64,000 bases of DNA from contig NZ_MASN01000001.1 in the NCBI RefSeq assembly GCF_001861355.1, forward strand, positions 236,194 to 300,193, given 5' to 3'. A program made the position numbers and the translations under genes. Every line of letters starts with the position of its first letter. Position 1 is the first letter of the stretch. The stretch is from Natrialba sp. SSL1 (GTDB lineage: Archaea > Halobacteriota > Halobacteria > Halobacteriales > Natrialbaceae). Shown in pieces: positions 8,394 through 17,908 of this stretch. The notes below the pieces were generated by a model. It searched no databases. It was not told where the DNA came from and was given only the letters and a program-made list of their open reading frames with translations.

Positions 8394-10952
8394 TTATTCC
8401 GCTTGATCGCCGGTGAATTCGAAGACGTCGGCTTCGGCGTCAGTGTCTTCGTCGCTGTTGGCAGTGGTTTCTTCGTCGCCGCTGCCTTCGCCATCTTCGG
8501 TATCGTCGGTATCGTCGCTGCCGTCCGTCATGCCAGCGGATTCAGACGTAATGGCGCTTTCACCCTCACCAGCTACCGTCGCATCGAGCAACGCCGCATC
8601 TTCGGTGTCTGCAGCCGCGTCGGTCTCGAATCGGTCGAGTGCAGCCGAAAGCGTCGTCGCCTGCTGGCTCAGTTGCTGGGCCGAGCCGGTCACTTCCGTC
8701 AGCGCGCTCGTCTGCTCCTCGGCGGCCGCGGCGACCGTCTCGGCCTCCGCGGTCGTCTCCTCGGAAATCGAGGCGACTTTGTCGACCATCGCAACGACCT
8801 CCTGGGTCGAGGCCGCCTGCTGCTCCGTCGCCGCCGAAATCTCCTGCACGCCGTCGTTCGTCTCCTGGGCGTACGTGGCGATCTCTTCGAGGTCGTCGAC
8901 GACAGTCGTCACGAGGTCGTTCACGCGCTCGATTTCGTCGGTCGTCTGGTCGACTTCCGTCGCAGAGCGCGCCGTCTGGGACTCGACCGCCTCGAGTCGC
9001 TCGTCGATCTGCTCTGCGGCCTCCTTGACGTCCTGGGAGAGTTCCTTGACCTCCTCGGCAACCGTGCTGAAGCCGCCCGTATCGCCGTCGCTTGCCGAGC
9101 GCGAGGCCTCGATGGAGGCGTTCAGCGCGAGCATATTCGTCTGCGCCGCAATCTCGGTAATCGTCTCCGTGAGTTCTGCAATCTGGTCGACCTGCGTCTC
9201 GAGTTCCTCGAACTCCTCGACGACCGCCTGGTGTTCGTCTTCGAGATCCTCACAGGCGTCGATCGCTTCCTGTGCGGTGTCGCTGCCGTCGCGGCTCGTG
9301 GTGGCCGTCCGCTCGGCGAGCGTCGCGACCTGACTCGAGGAGGCCGCGATTTCCTCGGTCGTCGTCGAGAGCGTGTTGAGTTCGCTGTCGATCGACTGCA
9401 GCGACTGATGCTGGCGGTCCGCACCGTCGGAGATCTCCTGCACCGAAGTGCTGACCTCCGCGCTCGCAGTCTGGACCTCCTCGCTGGAGGCGGTCACTTG
9501 CTCGGACGCCGTAGCCACGTCGGTCGCGAACTGCGAGAGTTGGTCGACGGTCGTCTCGAGTTCCCCGAGCATCTCGTTGAACTCGGTGGCGATGTCGGCC
9601 ATCGCCTCGTTCTCGCTTTCGGGGTCCATGCGAGTAGTGAGGTCGCCGTCGGCTGCGGCCTGCATCACCGTGCTGTACTCGTCTGCTTTCTGCTCGAGAT
9701 GGGTGTTGATGCGGTTGACCCGCTCGCGCTCGGCTTCGGCCTCGTCACGCGCGTCTTCGGCCTCCTGAATCGTGTTCTTGAGTTCAACGCGCATGGAGTC
9801 GAACCCGTCGTAGAGCTGGCCGATGTTGTCGATCCGGTTGCTCTCGAGTTCGACGTCGAGATCACCGGCTTCCATCTGCCGTGCCTTCTCTGTCAGGCGA
9901 TCGATCGAGGCGGCGGTGTTGCGCCCGATGATAGCCCCGAGGACGGCGATGATGAGCACGCTGGCGAGCGTGATCAGCGCGCCGAACTGGCCGATCGAGT
10001 CGACGACGCCGAGGGCCTGGTCCTCAGTGGTGTGGACGAGAACGGTCCAGTCCTCACCGGTCGTGTAGTAGCCGACGACGTAGCCGCCCGGTGAGAAGTC
10101 GTACGGCTCCTGCTGGAGTGCGTCGGTCGGTGCCTCATCGAAGCGGAGGGCACCGAGTGAGTTCTCCTCGGCCGTGTCGAGGAGTTCCGCGTTGCCGTAT
10201 GTCTCGCCGAACGAGACGTTGTCCGGATCGCTGCCGTAGCCGAGGTAGGCGTCGTCCGCGATGATCTGTCCCTCGTCGTCGACGATTGTGACGACGGTTT
10301 CAGACTGCCAGACGGTCGGCGAGTTCGACGAGCGGTCGGCCAGATCGAACGTCAGCACGACCGCCCGATCAGTCCCGGGAATGCCGACATAGTACGAGCG
10401 AACGGGCCGCTCATCGAACACGAGCGAAACATCGTCCTCGATCAGGTACGGATCAGTCCGCTGGACCGCGTAGGCCGAGGCCGACTCGAGTTCGTCCGTT
10501 TCTGGGAACGCGAGTTCCTCGAGGGACTCCGCACCACCGGTACCCGCGAGAATGTCACCAGAGTCGGTGCTGGTGTCGACGTACAGTGCATTTACTCGGG
10601 TGTTTTCGGGGAGTTCGCTGTAGACATCCTCGAGATAGCCGTCTATCGCCGCAAGATCCTCGCCATCACCGCCCTGTCCCTCGTCTTGAACGGCCGAGAA
10701 GATGGGTGCCTGTGCGGTCGAGAGCAAGAGTTGGTCGTTTCGGTCGTTCCAGTTCTCGATTTCGGTGGCCTCCTGGACGGCCTGGTCCTGTTGTTCGTTG
10801 AGGACCGTCTGCTCGACGGTGTCGGTGATCATCGACGTCTCGACGATGCCGATGGCACCGACTGAGAGTCCGATGACGAGCAGTACAATGCCAAACTTGA
10901 GCGCGTATCGTCGCCTGATAAATGACGGGACGAGTCGCCGTAATCTACTCAT
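8394..10952 (-). CDS. Methyl-accepting chemotaxis protein (membrane halobacterial transducer)
   Basis: An 852-residue receptor that relays an extracellular signal to CheA/CheW and so to the archaellum. Layout: TM1 about residues 19-41; an extracellular sensor about 42-320 that looks like a double-Cache (PDC) domain; TM2 about 321-344; HAMP about 345-398; then a long coiled-coil signalling domain with the hairpin tip ITEIAAQTNMLALNASIEAS and methylation-type Glu/Gln pairs. The carboxy-terminal ~80 residues are an acidic Asp/Glu/Thr linker, common in haloarchaeal transducers. No che gene is adjacent, so it is an orphan receptor. The ligand cannot be told. Confidence 0.95.
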   Translation of the reverse strand: MSRLRRLVPSFIRRRYALKFGIVLLVIGLSVGAIGIVETSMITDTVEQTVLNEQQDQAVQEATEIENWNDRNDQLLLSTAQAPIFSAVQDEGQGGDGEDLAAIDGYLEDVYSELPENTRVNALYVDTSTDSGDILAGTGGAESLEELAFPETDELESASAYAVQRTDPYLIEDDVSLVFDERPVRSYYVGIPGTDRAVVLTFDLADRSSNSPTVWQSETVVTIVDDEGQIIADDAYLGYGSDPDNVSFGETYGNAELLDTAEENSLGALRFDEAPTDALQQEPYDFSPGGYVVGYYTTGEDWTVLVHTTEDQALGVVDSIGQFGALITLASVLIIAVLGAIIGRNTAASIDRLTEKARQMEAGDLDVELESNRIDNIGQLYDGFDSMRVELKNTIQEAEDARDEAEAERERVNRINTHLEQKADEYSTVMQAAADGDLTTRMDPESENEAMADIATEFNEMLGELETTVDQLSQFATDVATASEQVTASSEEVQTASAEVSTSVQEISDGADRQHQSLQSIDSELNTLSTTTEEIAASSSQVATLAERTATTSRDGSDTAQEAIDACEDLEDEHQAVVEEFEELETQVDQIAELTETITEIAAQTNMLALNASIEASRSASDGDTGGFSTVAEEVKELSQDVKEAAEQIDERLEAVESQTARSATEVDQTTDEIERVNDLVTTVVDDLEEIATYAQETNDGVQEISAATEQQAASTQEVVAMVDKVASISEETTAEAETVAAAAEEQTSALTEVTGSAQQLSQQATTLSAALDRFETDAAADTEDAALLDATVAGEGESAITSESAGMTDGSDDTDDTEDGEGSGDEETTANSDEDTDAEADVFEFTGDQAE

Positions 10953-11095
10953 TGTGCACCCCTTCTTCTAACAATTCTTATGTCTGACGAAGCTACTGTC
11001 TGTAGATATGATATGTGTTCGCACTCACCGTTCGACACGTCCCCACGTGGCCTCCGGTGGCTTCAAACCGATTGCAACCCTCTAATGCAGTGAGA

Positions 11096-11647
11096 ATGGA
11101 GCGAACACCAAACGGCACTCCCGTCGGTGTCGACGACCCCTACGAGTTCGTGGGTGTCTGTGACTACCTTACCGGTGAGGGGACGTGTCGGTACGCTTTT
11201 AATCACTACGAGCACGATCCCGAGTTCGCCCGCGAGCGCGCACAGGAGGACTACGAGTGCCCGATCGTCGACCCTGAGACGGACGATACCTGGGCGGACT
11301 GTCCGCACTTTCGTGCGCGAAACAAAGAGCGCGAGTGCGTCCGCTGTGGCCTCGCCGAAAAGCGCCTCGCTCACGACGACGAGCGACCACTACTCGAGGA
11401 ACACCACCTGTCCTACGCCCGCGACGGCGAGACGCTCTCCCACGAGATTACGATCTACCTCTGTCGGTGGTGTCACGCGAAAGTCCACAACTCCTGGGCG
11501 CGGATCACCGACGACGCCGCGCCGGACCCCGAGGCGCTGGCCGAACTCGAAGGTCGACGCAGCCAGGAACTCGAGGAGTTGAGCTTCGAGTCAGCAGCGG
11601 AGCGATACGACCGAGACGAACGAAACGATCGAGGCGAGGGCGGTTAG
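11096..11647 (+). CDS. Cysteine-rich HNH-like haloarchaeal protein
   Basis: A 183-residue acidic protein with several Cys/His pairs: CDYLTGEGTCRYAF, CP followed by CPHF, CVRCGLAEKR, then LLEEHHLSY and YLCRWCHAKVHN. The CxxC-HH-CxxCH-H order resembles an HNH/zinc-ribbon nuclease fold, but the usual central asparagine is not obvious, so nuclease activity is only a guess. The ATG at 11096 is used because the extra upstream residues (to 11015) are not family-like. The stop overlaps that of the convergent DUF5800 gene by 4 nt. Confidence 0.7.
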   Translation: MERTPNGTPVGVDDPYEFVGVCDYLTGEGTCRYAFNHYEHDPEFARERAQEDYECPIVDPETDDTWADCPHFRARNKERECVRCGLAEKRLAHDDERPLLEEHHLSYARDGETLSHEITIYLCRWCHAKVHNSWARITDDAAPDPEALAELEGRRSQELEELSFESAAERYDRDERNDRGEGG

Positions 11648-11841
11648 TCGAGAATATCGCCGACGCGACGCGGTTCGCCCTGCAGGTTCGGCTGGTCGGC
11701 GACGATTTTGAGGACCTCGTGGTCTGTGACGTCGTAGTAGGATTTCTCCGTCGCTTCCTCGATGAGTTCTCGTTCGAGGCGAAATTCGGTGCCTTCGTAG
11801 ACGACCTCGACGCCGTCGTCGTCGAACGCGAGCGTTGTCAT
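11644..11841 (-). CDS. DUF5800 family small protein
   Basis: A 65-residue acidic protein matching the haloarchaeal DUF5800 family as I remember it: it opens MTTLAFDDDGVEVVYEGTEF and ends LQGEPRRVGDILD. The function is unknown; it is a compact soluble protein with no membrane segment. The ATG at 11841 is chosen over an upstream in-frame codon (11982) because the additional 47 residues are basic, unlike haloarchaeal protein, and overlap the next promoter. Convergent with the HNH-like gene, with overlapping stops. Confidence 0.85.
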   Translation of the reverse strand: MTTLAFDDDGVEVVYEGTEFRLERELIEEATEKSYYDVTDHEVLKIVADQPNLQGEPRRVGDILD

Positions 11842-11993
11842 GATCTGCCCTATGCCGTGGGGGGTGTAAAAGGAACCGGACCGACGGCCTCCGGTTCGTA
11901 CTGCCAGTCCGCCTCGGAGTGATGGCACACAGACAGGAGTCAGACGGGCGGCAGACGACGCGCGAGGTTTATTACCGGCCACCCATATTGGAT

Positions 11994-12863
11994 GTGAGTG
12001 TGGCCGGACATAGGGATCCGCTCGACGAACTCGTCGTCCCTGACGGGACCGAAGCCAAGGAAGTCGCCCTCGAGACCGACGGAGACGTGCTTATCGGGAG
12101 TCGCTCGACGATCGAGTTCGGCGTGCGCGGACGCAACGTGCTCGCCGGCGAAAACGTCACCGTCGAAGGCGAGATCGAAGCCGAAGGCGACTGCCGACTC
12201 GACATGTGGTGTGACGTTGCGGAGAACGTCCTCGTCGGACAGGACGCCTACATCGGCGAGCGGGTCCACATCGCCGGCGAACTGAAGGTTGCAGGCGACC
12301 TGGACATCGGCGACGACGTCGACATCGAGGAGGGCTTCGAAGCCAACGGCTGGATCGTCATCCGAAATCCGATGCCGACGATCGTCCTCATGTTCGTCTA
12401 CCTCAAACACCTGCTTTTGATCGGCGAAGAGGATACCGCCCAGCGACTCATCTCGGAACTCGTCGACGGAGACGACGACGAGGACGACCCCGAGACCGAC
12501 CCGCTCGTCATCCCGCGCAACGCGACCGTCGGCGACGACGCCTGGCGCGTCTCGACGCCCGCAACGCTCGGTGACGACTGTCGACTCCACGGCAACGTCC
12601 GCGCCGAAACGATCGACGTTGGCAGCAACTGCAACGTGTTCGGCAGCCTGCGCGCCCGCGGCGACGTCACCGTCGGCGAAGAAACACGCATCCACGGCGA
12701 CCTGACGACCCGCGACGGCGACGTGGTACTCACCAACGACGCGCGGGTGCTCGGCGATGTCTCCTGTGCCAACCTCGAACTCGGCCCCGGTGCCGAAATC
12801 GACGGCACGATTCGCGCCGACGGCGAGATCACGATGGACACTGGCGAACGCGAACTCGAGTAA
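11994..12863 (+). CDS. Bactofilin-like polymer-forming protein with an inserted hydrophobic segment
   Basis: A 289-residue beta-helix-like protein of the polymer-forming cytoskeletal (bactofilin) kind, which builds membrane-associated scaffolds. Hexapeptide-like strands run through the first ~110 residues (GENVTVEGEIEAEGDC, GERVHIAGELKVAGDLDIG) and again through the last ~100. Between them is an insertion with a hydrophobic stretch (PTIVLMFVYLKHLLLIG) and a very acidic linker. The GTG at 11994 is preferred because a TATA-like TTTATTA lies 23-27 nt upstream, the spacing of a leaderless transcript; an ATG at 11919 would add 25 unlikely residues. Confidence 0.75.
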   Translation: MSVAGHRDPLDELVVPDGTEAKEVALETDGDVLIGSRSTIEFGVRGRNVLAGENVTVEGEIEAEGDCRLDMWCDVAENVLVGQDAYIGERVHIAGELKVAGDLDIGDDVDIEEGFEANGWIVIRNPMPTIVLMFVYLKHLLLIGEEDTAQRLISELVDGDDDEDDPETDPLVIPRNATVGDDAWRVSTPATLGDDCRLHGNVRAETIDVGSNCNVFGSLRARGDVTVGEETRIHGDLTTRDGDVVLTNDARVLGDVSCANLELGPGAEIDGTIRADGEITMDTGERELE

Positions 12864-13009
12864 GGTCCGTCCAGCCAGCCTGGATTCTCCAGCCCGCGGT
12901 CGACGGACTGTCTCGCAGACGGATTCTCACCCCCAGTCTTAATAGCAGCACTGTGGATACGCGAGATGAGCATGCGAATGACAATCATACAACAGAGACG
13001 GAGGCGCGT

Positions 13010-13894
13010 ATGCGGTCCATCGTCCTGACCAAGGGCGTCCCGGACTTCTCAGATGGCGCCGTCTCCTTCAACGAGGAGGGTCATCTGGAGCGCGGGAAGA
13101 CACCGACGGTGATGAACCCGAACGACGCGTTCGCACTCGAGGCGGCCCTGCAGACGCGGGTCCGCCACGGCGGCCACGTCTCGGGGATGAGCATGGGCCC
13201 GCCGGGCTATGCGGCAGTACTCGAGGAGGCGATGGAAGCGGTGTACACCGACGACAGCTATCTCCTTTCGGACCGGGAACTCGCCGCCTCGGACACGTGG
13301 GCGACGGCGATTACGCTCAGTGCGGGTATCGAGACCTACCAGGAGGAGATCGGCAATGTCGACCTGCTCTTTGCGGGATTCAAAACGGCGGACGGCGAAA
13401 CGGGCCAGACTGGGCCGCAGACGGCGTGGGCGCTCGACTGGCCGATCGTCACGCACGTCATCGCGCTCGATATCGATCCGGACGAGCGTCTGCTCCGCGC
13501 GAAGCGACTGGTCGAAGGCGACGTGGACGAAATCGAGACGGTTGAGGCACCGCTGCCCTGCATGGTCGTCACGGATCCCGAGTTCGAGCCGACCTACCGG
13601 AAGGCCTCTCACCGACTGACCCACAAACGGCTTCGCGAGGAGACCCAGAACCGTGCGGCCGCCCACGATCGACACCTGACGACGTGGGATCACGAGGACC
13701 TGAATCTGGACCCGGACTACATCGGCCTCGACGGCTCGCCGACGATCGTCTCCTCGGTCGACCCGATCCCGAAGGCACCCTCAGAGCGGGAGGCGACGAT
13801 GGTCGATCCCGCTGACTCGGACGGTATGAACGAGGTACTCGGCGAACTGGCGCCGTACGCAAGCGGTGCGAACACAGCGGAGGGAGGTGACTGA
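13010..13894 (+). CDS. etfB: Electron transfer flavoprotein beta subunit (FixA/EtfB)
   Basis: The AMP-binding subunit of an electron-transfer flavoprotein that collects electrons from dehydrogenases and delivers them to the FixC-type quinone oxidoreductase. 294 residues from the ATG at 13010 (MRSIVLTKGVPD). Family features: MNPNDAFALEAAL, GHVSGMSMGPPGYAAVLEEAM, TDDSYLLSDRELAASDTWATA and the adenine-loop segment FAGFKTADGETGQTGPQTA. A GTG at 12953 is in frame but adds a hydrophilic tail the family lacks. First gene of the etfB-etfA-fixC operon; the next start is 2 nt after its stop. Confidence 0.95.
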   Translation: MRSIVLTKGVPDFSDGAVSFNEEGHLERGKTPTVMNPNDAFALEAALQTRVRHGGHVSGMSMGPPGYAAVLEEAMEAVYTDDSYLLSDRELAASDTWATAITLSAGIETYQEEIGNVDLLFAGFKTADGETGQTGPQTAWALDWPIVTHVIALDIDPDERLLRAKRLVEGDVDEIETVEAPLPCMVVTDPEFEPTYRKASHRLTHKRLREETQNRAAAHDRHLTTWDHEDLNLDPDYIGLDGSPTIVSSVDPIPKAPSEREATMVDPADSDGMNEVLGELAPYASGANTAEGGD

Positions 13895-13896
13895 TC

Positions 13897-15552
13897 GTGG
13901 CACTCGATCCGGACGACTACTCTGTCGACGAACTGCGCGAGGAACTGGACACGATCGACGAGACCGACGAACTGCAGGCGATTCTCGAGGCCGAACAGGC
14001 GGGGCGAGACCGGAAGACGGCCCGGGAAGCGGTACACCGGCGGCTCGAAGCCGTCGGTGCGGATGTTGCTGGCAGTGCTGAAAGCAGCGACGGCGTCGAG
14101 GAGGGGACGGAAACCGAAGGTGAGTACGAGGAGACGAAGGAAACGGTTGGCGACGAGGCGGAGGGTGAAGAAATCGACGAGGTCGAAGACGAGGACGAAC
14201 CGGCCGCTGACGACGAGGACACCGCGGGCGAAGCCGACGAACCACAGACCCGCGACAAGAAACACGTCCGGGCGCTCGCCGACGGCCACTACGAGGACGT
14301 GTGGGTCTTCTGTGAGACCCAGCAGGGCGACCTCCTCGAGGTCTCGCGGGAGATGCTCGGCAAGGCCCGCGAGTTGATGGATCAGTTCGCCGAGGATTAC
14401 GGAGACGAAGAGCGTGTCGTCGCGTTCCTGATGGGCAACGACTGCGAGGAACTCGCCGAGGAGTGCATTGCCTACGGCGCTGATGTCGCGGTCTACCACG
14501 ACGATGATCGACTCGAACGGTTCCTGCACAAGCCCTACACCGAAATCTCGGCCCACATGGCCCGTGGCGAGGGAACTGTTGAGAGCACGGACTGGCGCGA
14601 GTACGACAAGCCGCGCTACATTCTGTTCCCGGCGACGAACAACGGCCGGGATCTCTCGGCGAAGGTGCAGGCCGAACTCGACTCCGGACTCGCTTCGGAC
14701 TGTTCGGACCTCTTCATCGAAGAAAACGAGGTCTCGAACCCCGTCAAGACCGGCGAACCCGGCGTGAAGAAGACCTTCGAGAAGGTCTTGCACATGAAGC
14801 GACCCGACTTCTCGGGCTTCGAGTACTCGACGATCCTGTGTCTCGACAATCCGGGGCGGGAGTTCCACCCACAGGGCGCATCGATCATCCCCGGCAGCTT
14901 CGACCCCATCGAGCCCGATTACGACCGCGACGGGCTCGTGGTCGAACACGACATGGAACTGGACGAGGACTGGTTCCGCGTCGAGATCACGGAGTACGAC
15001 CAACTCGAGGCCGGCGTCGATCTGACGGGCCACGACGTGGTCGTCTGCCTCGGTCGCGGCATTGCAGACGACCCCACCGAAGGGATGGAACTCGGCCTCG
15101 ATCTGGTCGACGCGTTTGAGGACGCCGAACTCGGCATTACGCGGGGAATCGTCACCTCCTCCTACCAGTTCGACGGTCACGTCGAGCAGTACGCGAAGGA
15201 GGAGCGCCAGATCGGCGAGACGGGGCAAGTTGTTGCACCCGACCTCTACATCGCGGCCGGCGTGTCGGGTGCCGTCCAGCACAAGGTCGGAATGGACGAA
15301 TCGGACACTATCGTCTCGATCAACACGGACTCCGACGCGCGCATCCGGGACTTTAGCGACTACTTCGTTGAGGGCGACCTCTTTGAGGTCCTGCCAGAAC
15401 TCACCGACGCGGCCGAGTCGGGTGAGCTGGCACCCGAAGCGGTCGCGGACGGGAGCGGTGATACGGCTGCGGACAGCAGCGGTGGCAGCTCGGATGACAG
15501 CGAGCCAGATGCCAGTGCTGACGCTGCAACTGGAGGTGACACTGATGACTGA
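13897..15552 (+). CDS. etfA: Electron transfer flavoprotein alpha subunit (FixB/EtfA) with long N-terminal domain
   Basis: The FAD-binding subunit of the electron-transfer flavoprotein. The GTG start is preceded by a strong Shine-Dalgarno GGAGGTGA (13883-13890). Residues 1-125 are an extra, very acidic domain beginning with a helical DDYSVDELREELDTIDETDE segment. The Etf fold follows (VRALADGHYEDVWVFCE), and the FAD-binding carboxy half shows GRGIADDPTEGMELGLDLVDAF and GVSGAVQHKVGM. The last ~55 residues are Ser/Asp/Ala-rich. 551 residues against about 320 in bacteria, so the extensions nearly double it. It overlaps fixC by 8 nt. Confidence 0.95.
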   Translation: MALDPDDYSVDELREELDTIDETDELQAILEAEQAGRDRKTAREAVHRRLEAVGADVAGSAESSDGVEEGTETEGEYEETKETVGDEAEGEEIDEVEDEDEPAADDEDTAGEADEPQTRDKKHVRALADGHYEDVWVFCETQQGDLLEVSREMLGKARELMDQFAEDYGDEERVVAFLMGNDCEELAEECIAYGADVAVYHDDDRLERFLHKPYTEISAHMARGEGTVESTDWREYDKPRYILFPATNNGRDLSAKVQAELDSGLASDCSDLFIEENEVSNPVKTGEPGVKKTFEKVLHMKRPDFSGFEYSTILCLDNPGREFHPQGASIIPGSFDPIEPDYDRDGLVVEHDMELDEDWFRVEITEYDQLEAGVDLTGHDVVVCLGRGIADDPTEGMELGLDLVDAFEDAELGITRGIVTSSYQFDGHVEQYAKEERQIGETGQVVAPDLYIAAGVSGAVQHKVGMDESDTIVSINTDSDARIRDFSDYFVEGDLFEVLPELTDAAESGELAPEAVADGSGDTAADSSGGSSDDSEPDASADAATGGDTDD

Positions 15553-17230
15553 CGCAAGCGAGACAGACCGAGAACATTACGAGGCCGTCGTCGTCGGCTG
15601 CGGTCCCGGTGGTGCTGCGGCAGCGTCACGACTCGCAGACCACGGTATCGAAACGCTCGTCCTCGAACGAGGAATGGATGCGGGCTCGAAGAACGTCTCC
15701 GGCGGCCTGATCTACGCCGAGGAGTCCGCTCCCTACACGGTCGACGACCTGTTCGAGGGCTTCCGGGAGGAGGCCTCCGAACGGCCCGTCACGGACTACT
15801 ACATCCACAACGTGGCCGGGAACAAGGTCAAGAGCTACGATCTGACTGCTCTCCACCAGGACGACACCGACTGGTGTGACGCCGTCCTCCGCCGGCCGAT
15901 GGACTCCTGGCTCGCAGAGCGCGTCCACGAGAAGACCAGTGAGACTGGCGGCGGGGTTCTGACAAACGTTCGGGTGAACGGCCTCCTGCGCGAGCGCGGC
16001 CGTATCGTCGGCGTCACCTGCGACGAACTCGATCCGATCGAGGCTGACATCGTCATCGCCGCCGACGGCGTCAACTCCGAACTCGCCCGCGAGGCGGGCC
16101 TGATGGACTGGGAAGACCCGAACGAGTGGTTCCAGGGCGTCAAGGCTGTCGTCGAGATGGAGCCAGACGTGATCGACGACCGGTTCGATATCGACGAAGA
16201 CGAAGGTGTCGCGCACCTGTTCTCGGGCGACCTCTTCGAAGACGTCCGCGGCGGCGGCTTCCTCTATACGAACGAGGACTCGCTATCTATCGGGACCGTC
16301 TTCCACCTCGACAGCCTCGTCGAGGAGCAGGCCGAACCGCACGAACTGCTCGACGCCTTGCTCACCCACCCGCTGCTCGCGCGGTGGCTCGGCGACGAGT
16401 ACGACGAGCGCGAGTATTCGGCGAAGCTCGTCCCCGACTCGAAGAAGGTCGCCCACCGCGAACCCTACCAGGACCGGCTCGTTCTGGTCGGCGACGCCGC
16501 AGGCCAGATGCAGGCCCAGGGGCCGATCATCAAGGGGATGAACCACGCCGTCACGGCGGGCGCGCTCGCGGCCGACGCCTTCGCGGTCACGCGCGGCAAC
16601 GCCGACCCGGCCGCTGCGGGCCGGCGCTACACCCAGATGCTCGAGAACTCGGGCACGATGGACAAGCTCCGGCCGCGCCGGTACGACCTCGCGCGCACCG
16701 TCGGCGAGCGCGACCGGGTGACAGACGCCGTCGAACGGGTGCTCGACTCCCGCGTCGGCTCGCTCGCGATCGGTAACCCAATCGCGGATCGCGTGCTGCA
16801 GCGGGCGTACAACTCGCCGTTCCTCGTCTCGATGCTGCCCGACACGCGAACGGGCTACGTCACCCTCCCGTCGATCATCGGCGAGGAGCACGGGCGAACG
16901 CTCCACTGGGAGAGTTCGGTTGAACCGCCGACGCTCGACGAGCGGATCGGCGACCTCACCTACGATACGGACGTCGGAAATCCGCACATCGAGGTTCGAG
17001 ACACGTCCTACGAGGCCAGTGGCGCGGCAGTCTACGCCTGTCCGGTCAGTGCCGAGGACTTCGGCGGCGGCTGCTATCGCTCCGAGGAAGTCAAACGCAA
17101 CGGCACCGCAGCAACCGTCGTTAGCCTCGACACCCAGCCCTGCATCGAGTGTGGCACCTGCGCCGTCGTCGCCGACACCGAGTGGGAACACCCCCGCGGC
17201 GGTAAGGGCGTCGAGTTCCGCGAGGGATGA
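15545..17230 (+). CDS. fixC: FixC-type electron-transfer flavoprotein:quinone oxidoreductase with fused FixX ferredoxin
   Basis: Takes electrons from the EtfAB flavoprotein and passes them to quinone at the membrane. 561 residues. The N-terminus holds the FAD Rossmann motif VVVGCGPGGAAAASRLA and a second FAD region GDAAGQMQAQGPIIKGMNHA. The last ~110 residues form a FixX-like ferredoxin domain (ACPVSAEDFGGGCY and QPCIECGTCAVV), a separate protein in bacterial fixABCX. Translation starts at ATG 15545 inside the end of etfA, after GGAGGTGA (15532-15539), so the two are translationally coupled. Confidence 0.95.
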   Translation: MTDASETDREHYEAVVVGCGPGGAAAASRLADHGIETLVLERGMDAGSKNVSGGLIYAEESAPYTVDDLFEGFREEASERPVTDYYIHNVAGNKVKSYDLTALHQDDTDWCDAVLRRPMDSWLAERVHEKTSETGGGVLTNVRVNGLLRERGRIVGVTCDELDPIEADIVIAADGVNSELAREAGLMDWEDPNEWFQGVKAVVEMEPDVIDDRFDIDEDEGVAHLFSGDLFEDVRGGGFLYTNEDSLSIGTVFHLDSLVEEQAEPHELLDALLTHPLLARWLGDEYDEREYSAKLVPDSKKVAHREPYQDRLVLVGDAAGQMQAQGPIIKGMNHAVTAGALAADAFAVTRGNADPAAAGRRYTQMLENSGTMDKLRPRRYDLARTVGERDRVTDAVERVLDSRVGSLAIGNPIADRVLQRAYNSPFLVSMLPDTRTGYVTLPSIIGEEHGRTLHWESSVEPPTLDERIGDLTYDTDVGNPHIEVRDTSYEASGAAVYACPVSAEDFGGGCYRSEEVKRNGTAATVVSLDTQPCIECGTCAVVADTEWEHPRGGKGVEFREG

Positions 17231-17284
17231 GCGTGAGCAGACAGCGAGTCCGGCATCGTTCGCGGTCAGGCGGAGGGTCGCACT

Positions 17285-17719
17285 ATGAGTGAATTCGGCC
17301 CCCAGATCGCCGCGCTCGCCCGCCACGCCGAGCGCGAGCACGCTGCACTCCACCGCGGAAACGCACCGCTCGGACCGACGTTTGCACCCCAGTACCTCCG
17401 CGACGGCGTCGGCCAGGCCATCGCGGTCTACATCGACACCCGCACCGGCGGCCGCCCCGCACCGCTCTCGCCAGCCGAACTCGAGTCACTCGAGTACGCG
17501 ATGCATCGCTGGCTCGAGTGCTACGCGCGCTGTCACGGGGTGGCACTCGAGCCGGATGTCAGTATCCGGACGGCCGCGGAAGTATTACTCGAGACGCGGA
17601 ACATCGACGATGCTGGACAGTTGCTGACGGGTGTGCCGGCGCGTCGTGACGGTGCAGATGAGAGCCAGGCAGACGAGTGCGGAGCAGGCGGACGGTCTGA
17701 GCCCGAGCCCGAACCGTGA
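17285..17719 (+). CDS. Conserved haloarchaeal protein downstream of fixC
   Basis: A 144-residue soluble protein not assigned to any known family. The first ~110 residues look folded (LARHAEREHAALHRG, FAPQYLRDGVGQAIAVYIDTRTGG, LEYAMHRWLECYARCHG); the tail is low complexity and ends EPEPEP. It lies 54 nt after fixC on the same strand with GGAGG 8 nt before its ATG, so it is probably the last gene of the electron-transfer operon. A role linked to that pathway is inference from position only. Confidence 0.7.
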   Translation: MSEFGPQIAALARHAEREHAALHRGNAPLGPTFAPQYLRDGVGQAIAVYIDTRTGGRPAPLSPAELESLEYAMHRWLECYARCHGVALEPDVSIRTAAEVLLETRNIDDAGQLLTGVPARRDGADESQADECGAGGRSEPEPEP

Positions 17720-17908
17720 GGCGGATTGGGGTCGGGGTCGGTGCCGGGACCGGGACCAGGGTTAGGTAGGAGGGTCGAGGGAGCAAGTGTTCCACAGAGC
17801 CACGGCCAGACAGCACGCAACTGTGTCGCCAGACAGTCACACCATGGCGACACTCACCACTACTGTCTCGTCCGAACAGTCATCGCCATCGCGCACGGAC
17901 ACGTAGCC

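Noticed and set aside
8403..10094. A 563-codon plus-strand frame opposite the chemotaxis transducer
   Set aside because: Arg/Leu/Gly-rich shadow frame without any family pattern, whereas the minus strand encodes a complete transducer.
13717..15282. A 521-codon minus-strand frame opposite etfA
   Set aside because: Composition (Val/Asp/Leu/Arg-rich) is typical of antisense frames here; etfB-etfA-fixC are clear on the plus strand.
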